From Erinaceus europaeus (taxonomy: Eukaryota; Chordata; Mammalia; Eulipotyphla; Erinaceidae), in the NCBI RefSeq assembly GCF_950295315.1, contig NC_080175.1, forward strand, positions 68,920,857 to 68,984,856: 64,000 bases of DNA. Direction: 5' to 3'. Numbering within the stretch: the first letter of the stretch is position 1; every line of letters begins with the position of its first letter. The position numbers were made by a program, and so were the translations under genes. Shown here piece after piece: positions 44,728-55,279 of the stretch. The notes below the pieces were generated by a model. That model did not search any database, had not been told where the DNA came from, and worked only from the letters and a program-made list of their open reading frames with translations.

Positions 44728-45577
44728 TTTTTTTTTTAAAGAGAAATCATGAAAATTTATTTAACATATCTTCTACATAGCAAAGGAGCTTTCATATGGA
44801 AATGGCCATAAGATAGAGATACATGTATTTAAATGTTATATTTGATGAAAAGTGGAAAGCTATTGAGTTATAATCAAAGAGTATAAGTGTATCTAACTAG
44901 ATATTTTTCCTTGGATATGGGAAAGGCACCCCTCACATCAGGGTCTTAGTTTCTGTTTTGGAGTGGAAGGGCAATGAGGTCATCAGAGTGACCTTCCTAA
45001 TTCTACTGTTTCTTCCAACTCCATCTTAACATAGCATGCTTAGAAAACATTTTTAAAAATATTTTTTAAAAATTTATAAAATGGAGATATTGACAAGACC
45101 ATAGGATAAGAGGGGTATAATTCCACATAATTCCTATGACCAGAACTCCCTATCCCATCCATCCCCCCTTGGAAGCTCTCCTATTCTTTATCCCTCTGGG
45201 AGTATGGACCCAGGATCATTATGGGGTGCAGAAGGTGGAAAGACTGTAATTGCTTTTCTGCAGAATATGGGTGTTGGCAGCTTGATCCATACTCCCAACC
45301 TGTCTCTTTCCCTGGTGGGGCAGGGCTCTGGGGAGGCAGGATTCCAGGACACATTGGTGGGGTTGTCTGCCCAGGGAAGTCATGTTGGCATCATGGTAGC
45401 ATCTGGAACTTAGTGGCAGAGTAAAGAGGCTGGAGGTTTGACATTCCAAGCCTGATGTCTCTGGATACAAAGTGAAACATTTTGAGGTGGTACTGGTTTC
45501 ATTGAATAGGGTGGGATAAGTAACAATTTGGTATAAATTGGATGAAGCATGCATGGAAGTGGGATGGGGCTCACTTT
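44728..45577 (-). mobile_element. L1 insertion carrying apparent 3'-transduced DNA
   Basis: One unit interrupting an older L1 ORF2; TGGAGTT on both sides (44720-44726 and about 45579-45585) is a short duplication. In minus-strand order: spliced L1 3'UTR (45575 to about 45060), a weak A-rich tail, about 305 bp of unrelated DNA (about 45045-44740), an AATAAA signal (44756-44761) and a 10-base A-tail (44728-44737). There is no leftover non-L1 DNA at the other end, so both parts arrived together. Confidence 0.75.
45060..45575 (-). mobile_element. L1 3'UTR, spliced copy
   Basis: The terminal block runs to AACTTAGTGG (45416), then jumps directly to CAGAGTAAAGAGGCTG (45417). In the 60 kb copy these two points are separated by 272 bp (60428-60699) starting GTGAGA and ending TTTTCAG on the minus strand. 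The copy is therefore missing exactly a GT-AG segment. Confidence 0.8.
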
Positions 45578-45578
45578 C

Positions 45579-46790
45579 CTGGAGTTTATTTTTATGTGGT
45601 GAAATGTGATGATTCAATGTCTTTCTTCTGCATATTTCAACCCAATTTTCCCAACACCATTTGTTGAAGAAACTCCTTGTTTCATTTAATAGTTTGGGCC
45701 TCCTTGTCAAAACTTAGATGGGCTCTCAATTCTACTCTACTGGTCATGTGTCTATTTTTTTGTTCTAGTACCAGATAATTTTCATTAAAAGGGCCTTCTG
45801 TTATCAGAGTAATGTTACCTTCATAGAAGGGAGCATTCCGGTGTTGTCAATATTATGCAAGAGCTTTAAAAGTGTGAGTATTAATTTTTCCTTAAAGCTT
45901 TTTAGGATTAATTAATTAATTCTTCCTTAAAGGTTTTTAGAATTAATTAACTAATTAAATTTTCCTTAAAAGTTTGAGAATTCATTTGTAAACCTATCAG
46001 GGCCTGTACTTTTATTGTTGGGGAATTTCTTGATAACTGTTTTGATTTTTTGGGGGGGAGGCTGTGATTAGCTTGTTCATGTTTTCTAGCTTCTCTTGGT
46101 ATAGTTTTGGAAGGTCATGCTTCTAGGAACTTTTCCATTTTTTACAGATTCTCTAGCTTGGTGGCACATATTAATTCTTAGAATACAAATAATTCTTTGG
46201 TGTCTTTTGTGATAGTTCCTTTTTCATTATAATCCTATTTATGTGAATTTGCTTCTCCTTCTCTCTTGCTCTCTCTTTTCTCTTTTCTTTTCTTTTCTCT
46301 TTTAGAAAAGAAAAGAAGGGCCAAGGGTTTGCCAGTTTTTTTTTACCCTTTATAAGAACCAACACTTAGATTCATTATATATTTTTTTTATTTTCAATAT
46401 TTATTTCTGTCCTAATTTCAGTTATTTCACTTCTTCTACTTGCTTTAGAATTTCTTTGTTACTCTTCTAGGTCCTTATGGTGTGTGGTCTGGTTATTCAT
46501 TTGAGTTTTTTTCTTGTTTCCTAATTTGAGCCTGTATGGCTATCAGTTTCTCTCAGTACTGCCTTAGCTGTGTCCCAAATACTTTGATAGCATGTGTTTT
46601 CACGTCTTTTTGACTATAGGAGCATTTTATTATTTTTTTCTTAACTTCTGCTTTGACCCAACAGTTGGTATGCAAATACTATATATTATAATTGTTACTC
46701 TAGAATTATTTGTTTTGTTTTGGTTTTGACTTTGGCACAGGGACTTTGCTTTGCATGATTCCATCACTATTAGTGGAGTTTTTTTGTTTG
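45579..46790 (-). pseudogene. Old L1 ORF2, upstream half with internal deletion
   Basis: Continues the L1 of 43545-44727. 45640-45770 aligns with 62400-62570. Near 45785-45805 about 1.1 kb of ORF2, including the reverse-transcriptase core, is missing relative to 62585-63680. After that it aligns with 63690-63980 and runs into the endonuclease region (TTTGACCCAACAGTTGG antisense, near 46653). Confidence 0.82.
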
Positions 46791-47179
46791 TTTTATTTTT
46801 ATTTATAAAAAAGAAACACTGACAAAAACATAGGATAAGAAGGGTACAACTCCATACAGTTCCCACCACCAGAACTCCGGTTCCCATCCCCTCCCCTGAT
46901 AGCTTTCCTATTCTTTATCCTTCTGGGAGTATGGACCACGGTCATTATGGGGTGCAGAAGGTGGAAGAAGATCTGGCTTTTGTAATTGTTTCCCCACTGG
47001 ACATGGGCATTAACAGGTCGATCCATACTCCCAGCCTGTCTCTCTCTTTGCCTAGTGAGGCAGGGCTCTGCGGAACTGGGACTTCAGGACACATTAGTGG
47101 GGTCGTCTGCCAGGGGATTCCAGTTGGCTAAAAAAAGAGTGGTGGCTAAAAAAAGAGTTAACATATAAAGCCAAACAAA
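46791..47179 (-). mobile_element. 5'-truncated L1 3'UTR ending in a foldback
   Basis: T-rich tail, terminal block, then a rearranged region where GGCTAAAAAAAGAGT is tandemly repeated (47125-47158). It ends with a segment that is copied in inverse orientation immediately beyond (47185-47216). Confidence 0.88.
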
Positions 47180-47216
47180 ACTCCTTTGTTTGGCTTTATA
47201 TGTTAACTCTTTTTTT
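47148..47216. repeat. Perfect 32-bp inverted repeat, 5-bp loop
   Basis: The left arm ends GCCAAACAAA (47179), the loop is ACTCC, the right arm begins TTTGTTTGGC (47185). Arms are identical for 32 bases, including the A7/T7 ends. Confidence 0.97.
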
Positions 47217-47330
47217 TTGATAGAGGGTGAGAGAAAAAAAGAAAAGGAGAAATACCTGCAGCATTCTTGCACAGCTTGTAAAACCTCCATCTTCCAGGTG
47301 AGAACCATGTACTTGAACATAGTCAAATGC
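47217..47330 (-). mobile_element. SINE-B fragment
   Basis: GATAGAGGGTGAGAG body, ACCTGCAGCATTCTTGC spacer and a degraded head; diverged. Confidence 0.6.
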
Positions 47331-47800
47331 CTTCTTCCCTGTAAGTTCCACTTGTCTTTCTGCTGAGCATTTTGTTTCTGTGCTGACCTATCTTCTGCAT
47401 TGTAGAGGATGGCTGTTCTTCTTTTCAGCTCTACTAGTAGTTAATCCACTCATTCATACTTTAATATCATGGTGAATGTGTAAATGGAGATTGTGATACA
47501 TCTTGAAAAGCATTCTCATGCCTGTTCTGGAATCTCTAGGCCTGGAATTTTAAAGAATTATATAATTATTTTAAAGAACTAGTAGAGAGTGTGAGGAGGA
47601 GGGGAGATAGTTAACCAGAGCATCAAGTTAGCATATGTGATGGTGGCGATCTGACTTGGGAAAACTCTGGATTCTATACCCAAATCTTAAGTGTTTCTTG
47701 GCTTTGAATAACTGAAAAGTAAAACCATGACATTGCATTGATTTTATAAAACCCTTCTCCTTTGAACAATTATATTTTCTGGATATAGTTAAATGCAAAC
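47331..47800. other. No clear feature; possible SINE trace
   Basis: GGGGAGATAGTTAACCAGAG at 47601 could be a degraded plus-strand SINE head. Otherwise unique. Confidence 0.35.
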
Positions 47801-47815
47801 TTAAACATCATTTAA

Positions 47816-48083
47816 AAATATTTATTTATTCCCTTTTTGTTGCCCTTGTTGTTTTTATTGTTGTTGTTATTGATGTTGTCATTGATGGATAAGACAGAGA
47901 GAAATGGAGAGAGGAGGGGAAGACAGAGAGGGGGAGAAAAAGATAGACACCTGCAGACCTGCTTCACTGCTTGTGAAACGACTTCCTTGCAGGTGAGGAG
48001 CCTGGGCTCGAACCGGGATCCTTCAGCCGGTTTTTGCACTTTGCACCACTTGTGCTTAACCTGCTGTGCTACCACCTTACTCC
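47816..48083 (-). mobile_element. SINE-A with 14-bp target-site duplication
   Basis: Near-complete minus-strand copy with B box GGCTCGAACCGGG. CTTAAACATCATTT flanks both ends (about 47801 and 48085). Confidence 0.93.
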
Positions 48084-48114
48084 CTTAAACATCATTTTTG
48101 TTCAATTCCTTTTA

Positions 48115-48240
48115 ATTGTTTTTATTAGTGGTTCAAGATCACTTTACAAAAATTACCACATTATGGTTGTAATTTAATACCCACACTTGGTTCATAACTG
48201 TCATAAGTCTCTTGTTTTATGAGAGACACTGTGGTTATTC
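48115..48240 (-). mobile_element. Old L1 3'-end fragment
   Basis: Aligns loosely with 1990-2090 (ACTTTACAAAAATTACCAC; ATACCCACACTTGGT). Followed by a TTCC tract (48262-48291). Confidence 0.45.
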
Positions 48241-48411
48241 TATTTCTCTCTTTTTAAAATGTCTTCCTTCCTTCCTTCCTTCCTTCCTTTCTTTCTTTCT
48301 TTTTTGTTTGAGTTCTCTACTAATAGGTTGCAACTGATACAGTGGTGGAACATACCATAAATTCGGCCCTATTAATCTATAAATGGTTGGTAGTTTAAAA
48401 TGTGTATAGTT

Positions 48412-48698
48412 GGGAGTCGGGTGGTAGCGCAGCAGGTTAAGCGCACATGGTGCAAAGCGCAAGGACCAGCTGAAGAATCCCGGTTCGAACCCCTGGCTCC
48501 TCACTTACAGGGGGAGTCGCTTCACAGGCGGTGAAGCATGTCTGCAGGTGTCTATCTTTCTCTCTCCCTCTCTGTCTTCACCTCCTCTCTCCACTTCTCT
48601 CTGTCCTATCTAGCAATGAGGACATCAGTAACAACAACAATAATAACTACAACAACAATAAAAAACAAGGGCAGCAAAGGGAAAAATAAATAAATTTA
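48412..48698 (+). mobile_element. SINE-A with 15-bp target-site duplication
   Basis: Near-intact: head GGGAGTCGGGTGGTAGCGC, B box GGTTCGAACCC, AAC tail. AAAATGTGTATAGTT (48397-48411) and AAAATGTGTATTGTT (48699-48713) flank it. Confidence 0.96.
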
Positions 48699-48713
48699 AA
48701 AATGTGTATTGTT

Positions 48714-49459
48714 TAAAGTTAAGTGTTGTACTATAAGGGCAGTTGAAAGTATGCCTGATTTATTGATGTTAACACAATTTATTGTTTTTGAAGGAAATTG
48801 TGATAAGGTAGGGACAATACAGTCTCATTTTAATCAGAAAATGTTAGAATTTAAGGATCTTTCTCTTGCACAGCAATATGATTAACAGATCAATCATTCT
48901 CTAACAGTGACTCTCTTGGCACTGCTATCTCTCTTTGAAAATGATCCCAGTTCTTTGTGGACGTGTCATAGATTCATTGCTATCCTGAGGGTAAAAATCT
49001 CTGCTCTAGTGAAAAAAAAGTTTAAAGTGTGCATTTGCATAAATATTAACTAAAAAAACTAATGAAGATGAGTTGCATTATTTGCTATATTAGTCTTTTA
49101 TGGTCTGTATCAAAATAAATTGAATTCTGAATCAATATTATCTTATATTAAAATTATTGAAAATATTTATTAATGAAAAATACTCTTTGCCTGACCAAGA
49201 AGGATAATATTAATGCTGGTAAGTTATTGTATATAGATCAAGCTCAATTTATTTGTGTATATTCAGACATAGGAAATTTTGGTGTTTAAAGTACAAAAAC
49301 TATAAAAAGATACAAAATAATAGCTGCATTTATATTACTCTACTTTCTCACATAACACTAGATAGCAAACATCTTTTTATCTCTGCAGATAGGGACATAT
49401 TAATATTCATGACTCAATACAGTTTTATGCAGATGAAATGGAATCACTTTAATTGATTT
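48714..49459. other. No recognisable feature
   Basis: AT-rich unique DNA. Confidence 0.45.
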
Positions 49460-49461
49460 AT

Positions 49462-49651
49462 TTTATTTTTTAAAAATTATCCCTATTTGATAGAGACAGC
49501 TGGAAAAGAAGAGGAAGGGAGATATAGAGAGACACCTGCAGACCTGCTTCACCCCTCGTAAGCTTTCCCCTGCAGGAGAGGACTGGGAGCTAGAGCCAAG
49601 TCTTTTCACGCTGTATCATGTGCACTCAACCAGGTGCACCACCACCAGGCC
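49462..49651 (-). mobile_element. SINE-B
   Basis: Minus-strand copy with head GGGCCTGGTGGTGGTGCACC. AATCACTTTAA and GATCACTTTTG flanks suggest a diverged duplication. Confidence 0.88.
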
Positions 49652-49784
49652 CAAACAGGATCACTTTTGTAACATTCCTTCAATTTTTATTTTAAAACAG
49701 TGACATAATAGGAGACATTGAGCACCATACAATCATTCCTACACAGATAGGACTTTGGGGCTTCTTTGGTTATTTATTTGGGAT

Positions 49785-50154
49785 AATTTTTTTTCTTTTT
49801 CTTTTTTTCTTTTTTTTTTTCCTCCAGGGTTATTGCTGGGCTTGGCACCTGCACCATGAATCCACCGCTCCTGGAGGCCAATTTTTCCCCCCTTTTGTTG
49901 CCCTTGTTGTAGCCTCGTTGTGGTTATTATTATTACCATTATTGATGTTGTTCGTTAGATAGGACAGAGAGAAATGGAGAGAGGAGGGGAAGACAGAAAG
50001 GGGGAGAGAAAGATAGACACCTGCAGACCTGCTTCACCGCCTGTGAAGCGACTCCACTGCAGGTGGGGAGCCGGGGGCTCGAACCGGGTTCCTTACTCCG
50101 GTCCTTGCTCTTTGCGCCACGTGCACTTGACCCACTGCGCCACCTCCCGACCCC
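49785..50154 (-). mobile_element. SINE-A long form
   Basis: T-rich tail, extension (TCCAGGGTTATTGCTGGGCT), GTT-triplets, body, B box GGCTCGAACCGGG and head GGGGTCGGGAGGTGGCGC. GGGATAA flanks both ends. Confidence 0.93.
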
Positions 50155-50271
50155 CTGGGATAAATTTTTACAGGCTAAACAAAACTACGCACACTTAGTT
50201 TTTAACACTTAAAAATGTTTCTTTGTTGTAACAGGGTCTCTTACATACATGATTTCACTGCTTGGATTAAT

Positions 50272-50460
50272 TTGTTTCATTCAAACAGAGAGATAGAGAT
50301 ACGGAGAAAGTATATGAGAGGAAGAGACACCATACACCTGCAGCTTTCTCTGGGGCCACTCCCCATGAAGCACCTCCTACGTTTTGAGGCTTGCATTTGG
50401 GTTACGCACATGACAAGACACGCACCCTACCCAGTGAGCTATCTCTCTGACCCTAAAAAC
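50272..50460 (-). mobile_element. Older tRNA-type SINE
   Basis: Antisense head AGAGAGATAGCTCACTGGG, degenerate B box and GAGATAGAGATACGGAG body. Confidence 0.55.
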
Positions 50461-50645
50461 ATCACCATAGACTTATGCAATGATGACAAAATTAATAGTA
50501 AGATTACCCTGTGATGCCTTGGCCAGCTTCTATTAATGTTAACATACAGTGTAGTCATTGAGCAATTATAAAACCAGAAAATTGCATTGCTATAGCATTA
50601 TTAACTAAACCACAGAAATTAAACTTTGTTTTCTTTATATTGTAT
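50461..50645. other. Short unique gap
   Basis: Nothing recognised. Confidence 0.3.
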
Positions 50646-50649
50646 TTAT

Positions 50650-50824
50650 TACATCAAGATATGCTGATGAAGTGTAGAGGAAAGGGAACTATTGAACACA
50701 TTGATGAGAATGTAAATTGGTTTGCCTCTCGACATCTCAACATTGAGATCTCTCAATATTAAAAATAGACTTAGCATAACAGCAGTTCCTCTCCTAGGAA
50801 TACTAACCTAGTAAAAATACTTAC

Positions 50825-50855
<31 letters not shown>

Positions 50856-50856
50856 C

Positions 50857-50887
<31 letters not shown>

Positions 50888-51187
50888 CCAGCACCTTATA
50901 CAACAGCCCAGAATTAGAACCAACACCAGTGACTAACCACAGAAGAATGAATAAAGAGGATGTGGTATTCATACACAATGGAATAGACTCAGCTATAAGA
51001 AAAGATGAGGTCTTGTATTTGGGTACAACCTGGATGCAGTTGGAGTGGATCATGCTAAGTGAAATAAGCTGGAAAGAGAAAGGCAAAGGTCAGAAGTAGA
51101 GTAAGAAGGAGCACAAGTTGAAGCATTAACAAATCCTTAGTCTTTCTCAGTTGATCCAAGAATGCTAACGGGGGAAGAGGCTCACAA
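50650..51187 (+). pseudogene. Old L1 ORF2 3' end with (TA)n insertion
   Basis: GAACACATTGATGAGAATGT, CTCTCCTAGGAATACTAACC, CATACACAATGGAATAGACT and ATCATGCTAAGTGAAATAAG are ordered L1 ORF2-end landmarks. A (TA)n tract (50822-50888) interrupts it. Confidence 0.78.
50822..50888. repeat. (TA)n microsatellite
   Basis: Imperfect TA repeat with periodic TACA/TGTA steps, palindromic and able to form cruciforms. Confidence 0.93.
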
Positions 51188-51202
51188 AATTGGGAACTCT
51201 GG

Positions 51203-51388
51203 GCTGGGGAGACAGCATAATGGTTCTGCAAAAAGACTCTCATGCCTGAGGCTCTGAGGTCCCAGGTTCAATTCCCAGCACCACCATAAGCTAGAGCTGT
51301 GCAATGCTCTGGTCTTTCTCTCTGTGTCTTTCTCTCTTATCTCTCTCTCATTAAAATAAAATAAAATATTTTAAAAAATTAAAAAAAA
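51203..51388 (+). mobile_element. SINE-C with target-site duplication
   Basis: Best SINE-C copy here: head GGGCTGGGGAGACAGCATAA, GACTCTCATGCCTGAGGCTC, B box GGTTCAATTCCC, CT-rich body, AAAATAAAATAAAATA tail. ACAAAATTGGGAACTC (left) and ACAAAATTGGGGACTC (right) flank it. Confidence 0.92.
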
Positions 51389-51465
51389 CAACAAAATTGG
51401 GGACTCACAGCCCTGTGATGAGGGAAAATGGTACATACACCGGGCAGATATGACAGTGTACCTCT

Positions 51466-51846
51466 GGGGGTCAGGCGGTAGCGTAGAGGGTTGAATGCAC
51501 ATGGTGCAAAGCCAAGGACCAGTTTAAGGATCCCAGTGCAAGCCCCTGGCTCCCCACCTGCGGGGGGGAGTCACTTCACCAGCAGTGAAACAGGCCTGCA
51601 GGTGTCTATCTTTCACTCCCCCTCTCTGTCTTCCCCTCCTCTCTCTATTTCTGTCTGTCCTATCCAACGAACAGCATTAACAACAACAATAGTAACCACA
51701 ACAAGGCTACAACAACAAGCGCAACAAAAGGGGGAAAATGGCCTCTAGGATTCATGGTGCAGGCACCGAGCCCCATCAATAACCCTGGAGGCAAAAAAAA
51801 AAAAAAAAGAAAGGAAGGAAGGAAGGAAGGAAGGAAGGAAGAAAGA
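51466..51846 (+). mobile_element. SINE-A long form with (GGAA)n tail
   Basis: Head GGGGGTCAGGCGGTAGCGTA, body, AAC triplets, extension ATAACCCTGGAGGC, A16, then GGAAGGAA repeats (51811-51841). GTGTACCTCT and CTGTACCCTT flanks fit a diverged duplication. Confidence 0.92.
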
Positions 51847-52772
51847 AACTGTACCCTTGAAGCAACTGGCCTACGAAACTATTTTCTATTACATTTTCAT
51901 ATCACTGTTAATTATTTTACATTATTTTCCCTAGTATATTAGTCTTCTTTAGTCTTTTCTTATCTTTCATGATCTGCCACTTTTGAAAAATATCTTAATT
52001 TAGATTTTTAAAAAAAAAATAGTTTCAGCTGAGGTTATGAATTTTGGTGTGAAAATAAGACTGTCATTACTTTTACATGCAATGTTTGATTTTTATTATA
52101 GTCATTAAGAGTCATTAGAGGATTATTCCTACCATGCATACCTACCCCAAGGATTTCATTATCTTCTTAAACTGCATGCATTTAAAATTACATAACATGC
52201 CAATTTATTTGATTATAAATTCCTTATGGTACTACTTATTTAACCTTTTAATCTAAATTTTATTATATACATATAAGATATATCCATTTCTCTATTTAGT
52301 GCATGTCAGTATTAACTTTATGACTTACTTTATCAACTGTGATACATGTATATCTAGTATATGTTAACTGCAGAATAACACCGCATATATTTAGCACAAC
52401 CAATGTGGGCACAAGGAACATTCTATTCTATAGCTTTGAAGAGAATTCATGAGAGAGCACTTATAGTTTACTACAAATATACCTATATTTCTGTAACTGA
52501 AATACTTAGAACCATGACAACCTCCAGTATTATATTTTTTTAAGAAAGAGAGGTGTGGTGGTATGATGAGATGCTGGATGTATTCGTCAGCCTGATAGGC
52601 AAACCCCTCCACTGTGTAGACATAAATACTTGAATACTATACACAGTTTTATTTGTCAGTTATGGCTTAATAAAATTTAAATGTAACTCATTAATTAATT
52701 TATGGAACTGATACATGCATAGTATCTCTTGTGGGTACTAAAGATAGAATCTGCTCTCCTCAGAGGTTTACA
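51847..52772. other. No recognisable feature
   Basis: AT-rich unique DNA. 52061-52124 is one copy of a direct repeat shared with 53570-53634. Confidence 0.45.
52061..52124 (+). repeat. 65-bp direct repeat, copy 1
   Basis: Shares CATGCAATGTTTGATTTTTA and GAGTCATTA..GGATT with 53570-53634, about 80-85% identity by eye. Confidence 0.7.
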
Positions 52773-52777
52773 GTTTA

Positions 52778-52905
52778 GAAAGCCCAGGTGTAGTGACTAG
52801 AGTGTTGGATGTGGGTGTTTGGGGTTCTGAGTTTTGTCTCTGGCATCGCATGCAGGAGAGTGATGATCTCATTTTCTCTCATGTTAATAAATAAGCCTTT
52901 GAGAA
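52778..52905 (+). mobile_element. Degraded tRNA-type SINE
   Basis: Head AGCCCAGGTGTAGTGACTAG, B-box remnant GAGTTTTGTCTC, short CT body and AATAAATAAG tail. Confidence 0.5.
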
Positions 52906-53305
52906 AGATGTTTAAAGTTTATAACATAGAGACCTGTGTACAATAATAGAGTTTTTATATGATTACAATATATAAAATGTCTACATGTTACAATGGGCAA
53001 TGGGCATCTTTCCATAATGGTTTTAGAGTGGTTACTGATCTTTTTTTTTTTTTCCTTGAGGGAATCTACCTAGACTTAAATAAAAGGTACTTATTTGTCA
53101 GTACATAAAAATGAGAAGGTCATTGTCTGGTTGGGTTTACCATAGAGAAAAAAATATGTCAGCAACTGTAATGGTCAAAGAAACACTGAGCAAGGGGAAA
53201 AAAGTTTAAAATAGTTGCATGAGAGGACAGAAAGGGTCTTGAGAAGATTTAAGGCAGGTGAAGAAGTCCTACTGAAGTGTGACACAAATGTAAACCAGCT
53301 GTGGA
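52906..53305. other. No recognisable feature
   Basis: Unique AT-rich DNA. Confidence 0.4.
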
Positions 53306-53309
53306 ATGG

Positions 53310-53575
53310 TGGCAGATACGTGCCCAGAACTGCCATAAGTGGAATCATAGCTTAGTATTTCTGTAGTGGTACAGCTGTGGGTAATTCATTTTCTCACTAA
53401 GTTTTAATGTGTAAGGAATACTGGTGATATAATAGTGATTTGCAAAGATTTAAGGTAGTCTTTTAAGTATGTGGTTAAAAATACTCCTGCCAAGGGGTTG
53501 CTTGGAGGATATGATAGATGTGAATAAATGCCATAGATAGTCCCTGCCAGATTATCATAAATATTATAGCTGTCA
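53310..53575 (+). mobile_element. Probable MIR
   Basis: GGAATCATAGCTTAG, GGGTAATTCATTTTCTCACT, then TGCTTGGAGGATATGATAG and GTGAATAAATGCC follow MIR order with heavy divergence. Confidence 0.5.
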
Positions 53576-53634
53576 CAACTTTTTTCATGCAATGTTTGAT
53601 TTTTATTACAGATCTTAGGAGTCATTACAGGATT
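53570..53634 (+). repeat. 65-bp direct repeat, copy 2
   Basis: See 52061-52124. It directly follows the MIR-like segment. Confidence 0.7.
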
Positions 53635-53690
53635 GTAAGCAGAAGTATAAAATGATTCTTCTCCTTTAAGAATGGGAATGGGGGAGTTGG

Positions 53691-53980
53691 GCAGTAGCAC
53701 AGCCAGTTAAGAGCGCATAGCGCAAAGAGCAAGGACTGGCATAAGGAAACATAAGGATCCCGGTTCAAGCCCCTGGCTCCCCACCTGCAGGGGGTTCGCT
53801 TCACAGGCAGTGAAACAGGTCTGCAGGTGTCTACCTTTCTCTCCCCCTCTCTGTCTTCCCTTTCTCTCTCCATTTCTGTCTGTCTTATCTAACAATGATA
53901 ACATCAATAAAAAAACAATAATAACTAACAACAATAAAAAACAAGGACAACAAAAGGGAAAATAAATATTTAAAAATTTA
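53691..53980 (+). mobile_element. SINE-A
   Basis: Head GGGAGTTGGGCAGTAGCACA, B box GGTTCAAGCCC, AAC tail. It carries a short duplication of a CATAAGGA-type string before the B box. AAGAATGGGAAT/AAGAATTGGAAT flanks form a target-site duplication. Confidence 0.92.
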
Positions 53981-53989
53981 AAAAGAATT

Positions 53990-55011
53990 GGAATACGTTA
54001 ATTTAATTTTATGTTCATCTGAAAAAAATGGTAACAGCTTTATCTTATTATCCATGCATTGATATGTTTATCTTTTTTTTTTTTTGAATCAATAGTTAAG
54101 GTCTCCTCTTTTAGCAAATGACAGTTAAAAAATACAGTGCTAACTGTGCTTAGCTCCTCAGACCTTGCTCATTTTCTAGTTAAAGTCCTTTAGCAAAATA
54201 TCCCTAATTTACTTGCCTGGAACTCAGGAAAGTCACCTTGCTACTCTCTCATTCTGTGATGTTGGCTTTACTTTTAGGATTATGTTTATAAATGGTACCA
54301 CAAAGTTTTTGTCATAACTCTAGTTTATTTCTCTTGTCATAAATAAACCTCCACATTCAATCGAAGTTGTCAGAAATGTCAGGATTTTTTTTTTTTTTAC
54401 CAAGACTAAATAATGTAGATGTGGATACATACATGTCCATATCTGGGCTGTCTTCTTTGTGCATTACCCTATTGATTTGGAAGTCAAGAGTAGTGTCCAG
54501 ACTGTCATTATTGCGAATAATGTGGCACTGTGCATTGGAATAGAGAGAGCTCTTGCATAGCCTACTTTCATTCTTTTTGGATACTGCAGAACCATGGGAT
54601 GGCTGCAACATATTGCGGTTCTATTTTTACATTTTTTGAAGGAACTTCCATACTGTTTTCCATAATGGCTGCACAAATTTGCATTCCCCAAATGACTGCA
54701 TTCTGAATTTTAAGACATCAGAAAAAGAGAAAGTGGTGGCGGTGTGAGGAATAACTTGCAGTGACAAGAGACTGTAGGACTTCATAGGGAGGTGTAACTT
54801 TTGTTTGGAATGCAGAGGGCAATGCAGTACAATATTTTTAAAAAAATATTGTTTGCATTCGTTTCTTAGGGGTAGATATTGTAAGAAGGCACTGAAGACT
54901 GAGTAGGGTAGACAACATGAAAAATTATTTTCCGACAGGGCTAGTGTCTGAGATAAATGTATCAGCAAGGCTATATTGCCTTTGAAAATGCTGAAAAAGG
55001 ATTTAGATTCT
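53990..55011. other. No recognisable feature
   Basis: Unique DNA with T runs. Minus-strand open frames at 54357-54691 and 54627-55046 contain CTCAT- and T-rich stretches but no domain. 54590-54720 (ATTTTTTGAAGGAACTTCCA, CCATAATGGCTGCACAAATT) looks like an antisense L1 ORF2-end trace. Confidence 0.4.
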
Positions 55012-55012
55012 T

Positions 55013-55264
55013 GGGGCTGGGTAGTGATGCACCTGGTTAAGCGCACATGTTAACAATGCACAAGGTCCCAGGCTCGAGGCCCCAGTCCCCATCTGCAGGG
55101 GGAAAACTTTGCCAGTGATGAAGTAGTGTCTCAGATGTCTCTCTGTCTCTCTCCCTATCACCCCCTTCCCTCTCAATTTCTGACTGTTGCTATGAAATGA
55201 ATCAAGAGATGATTAAAAAATTTTAAAAAAACATAAATGTGAAGCTTTAGTCTCTCCATTAAAA
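55013..55264 (+). mobile_element. SINE-B with target-site duplication
   Basis: Head GGGGCTGGGTAGTGATGCAC, B box GGCTCGAGGCC, CT body and extended tail. GATTTAGATTCTT flanks both ends (about 55000 and 55268). Confidence 0.92.
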
Positions 55265-55279
55265 AAAAGATTTAGATTC

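Noticed and set aside
47148..47216. Foldback as a rho-type terminator or microRNA precursor
   Set aside because: This is mammalian DNA and both arms come from L1 3'UTR sequence; a 32-bp perfect stem with a 5-base loop does not have pre-miRNA loop geometry.
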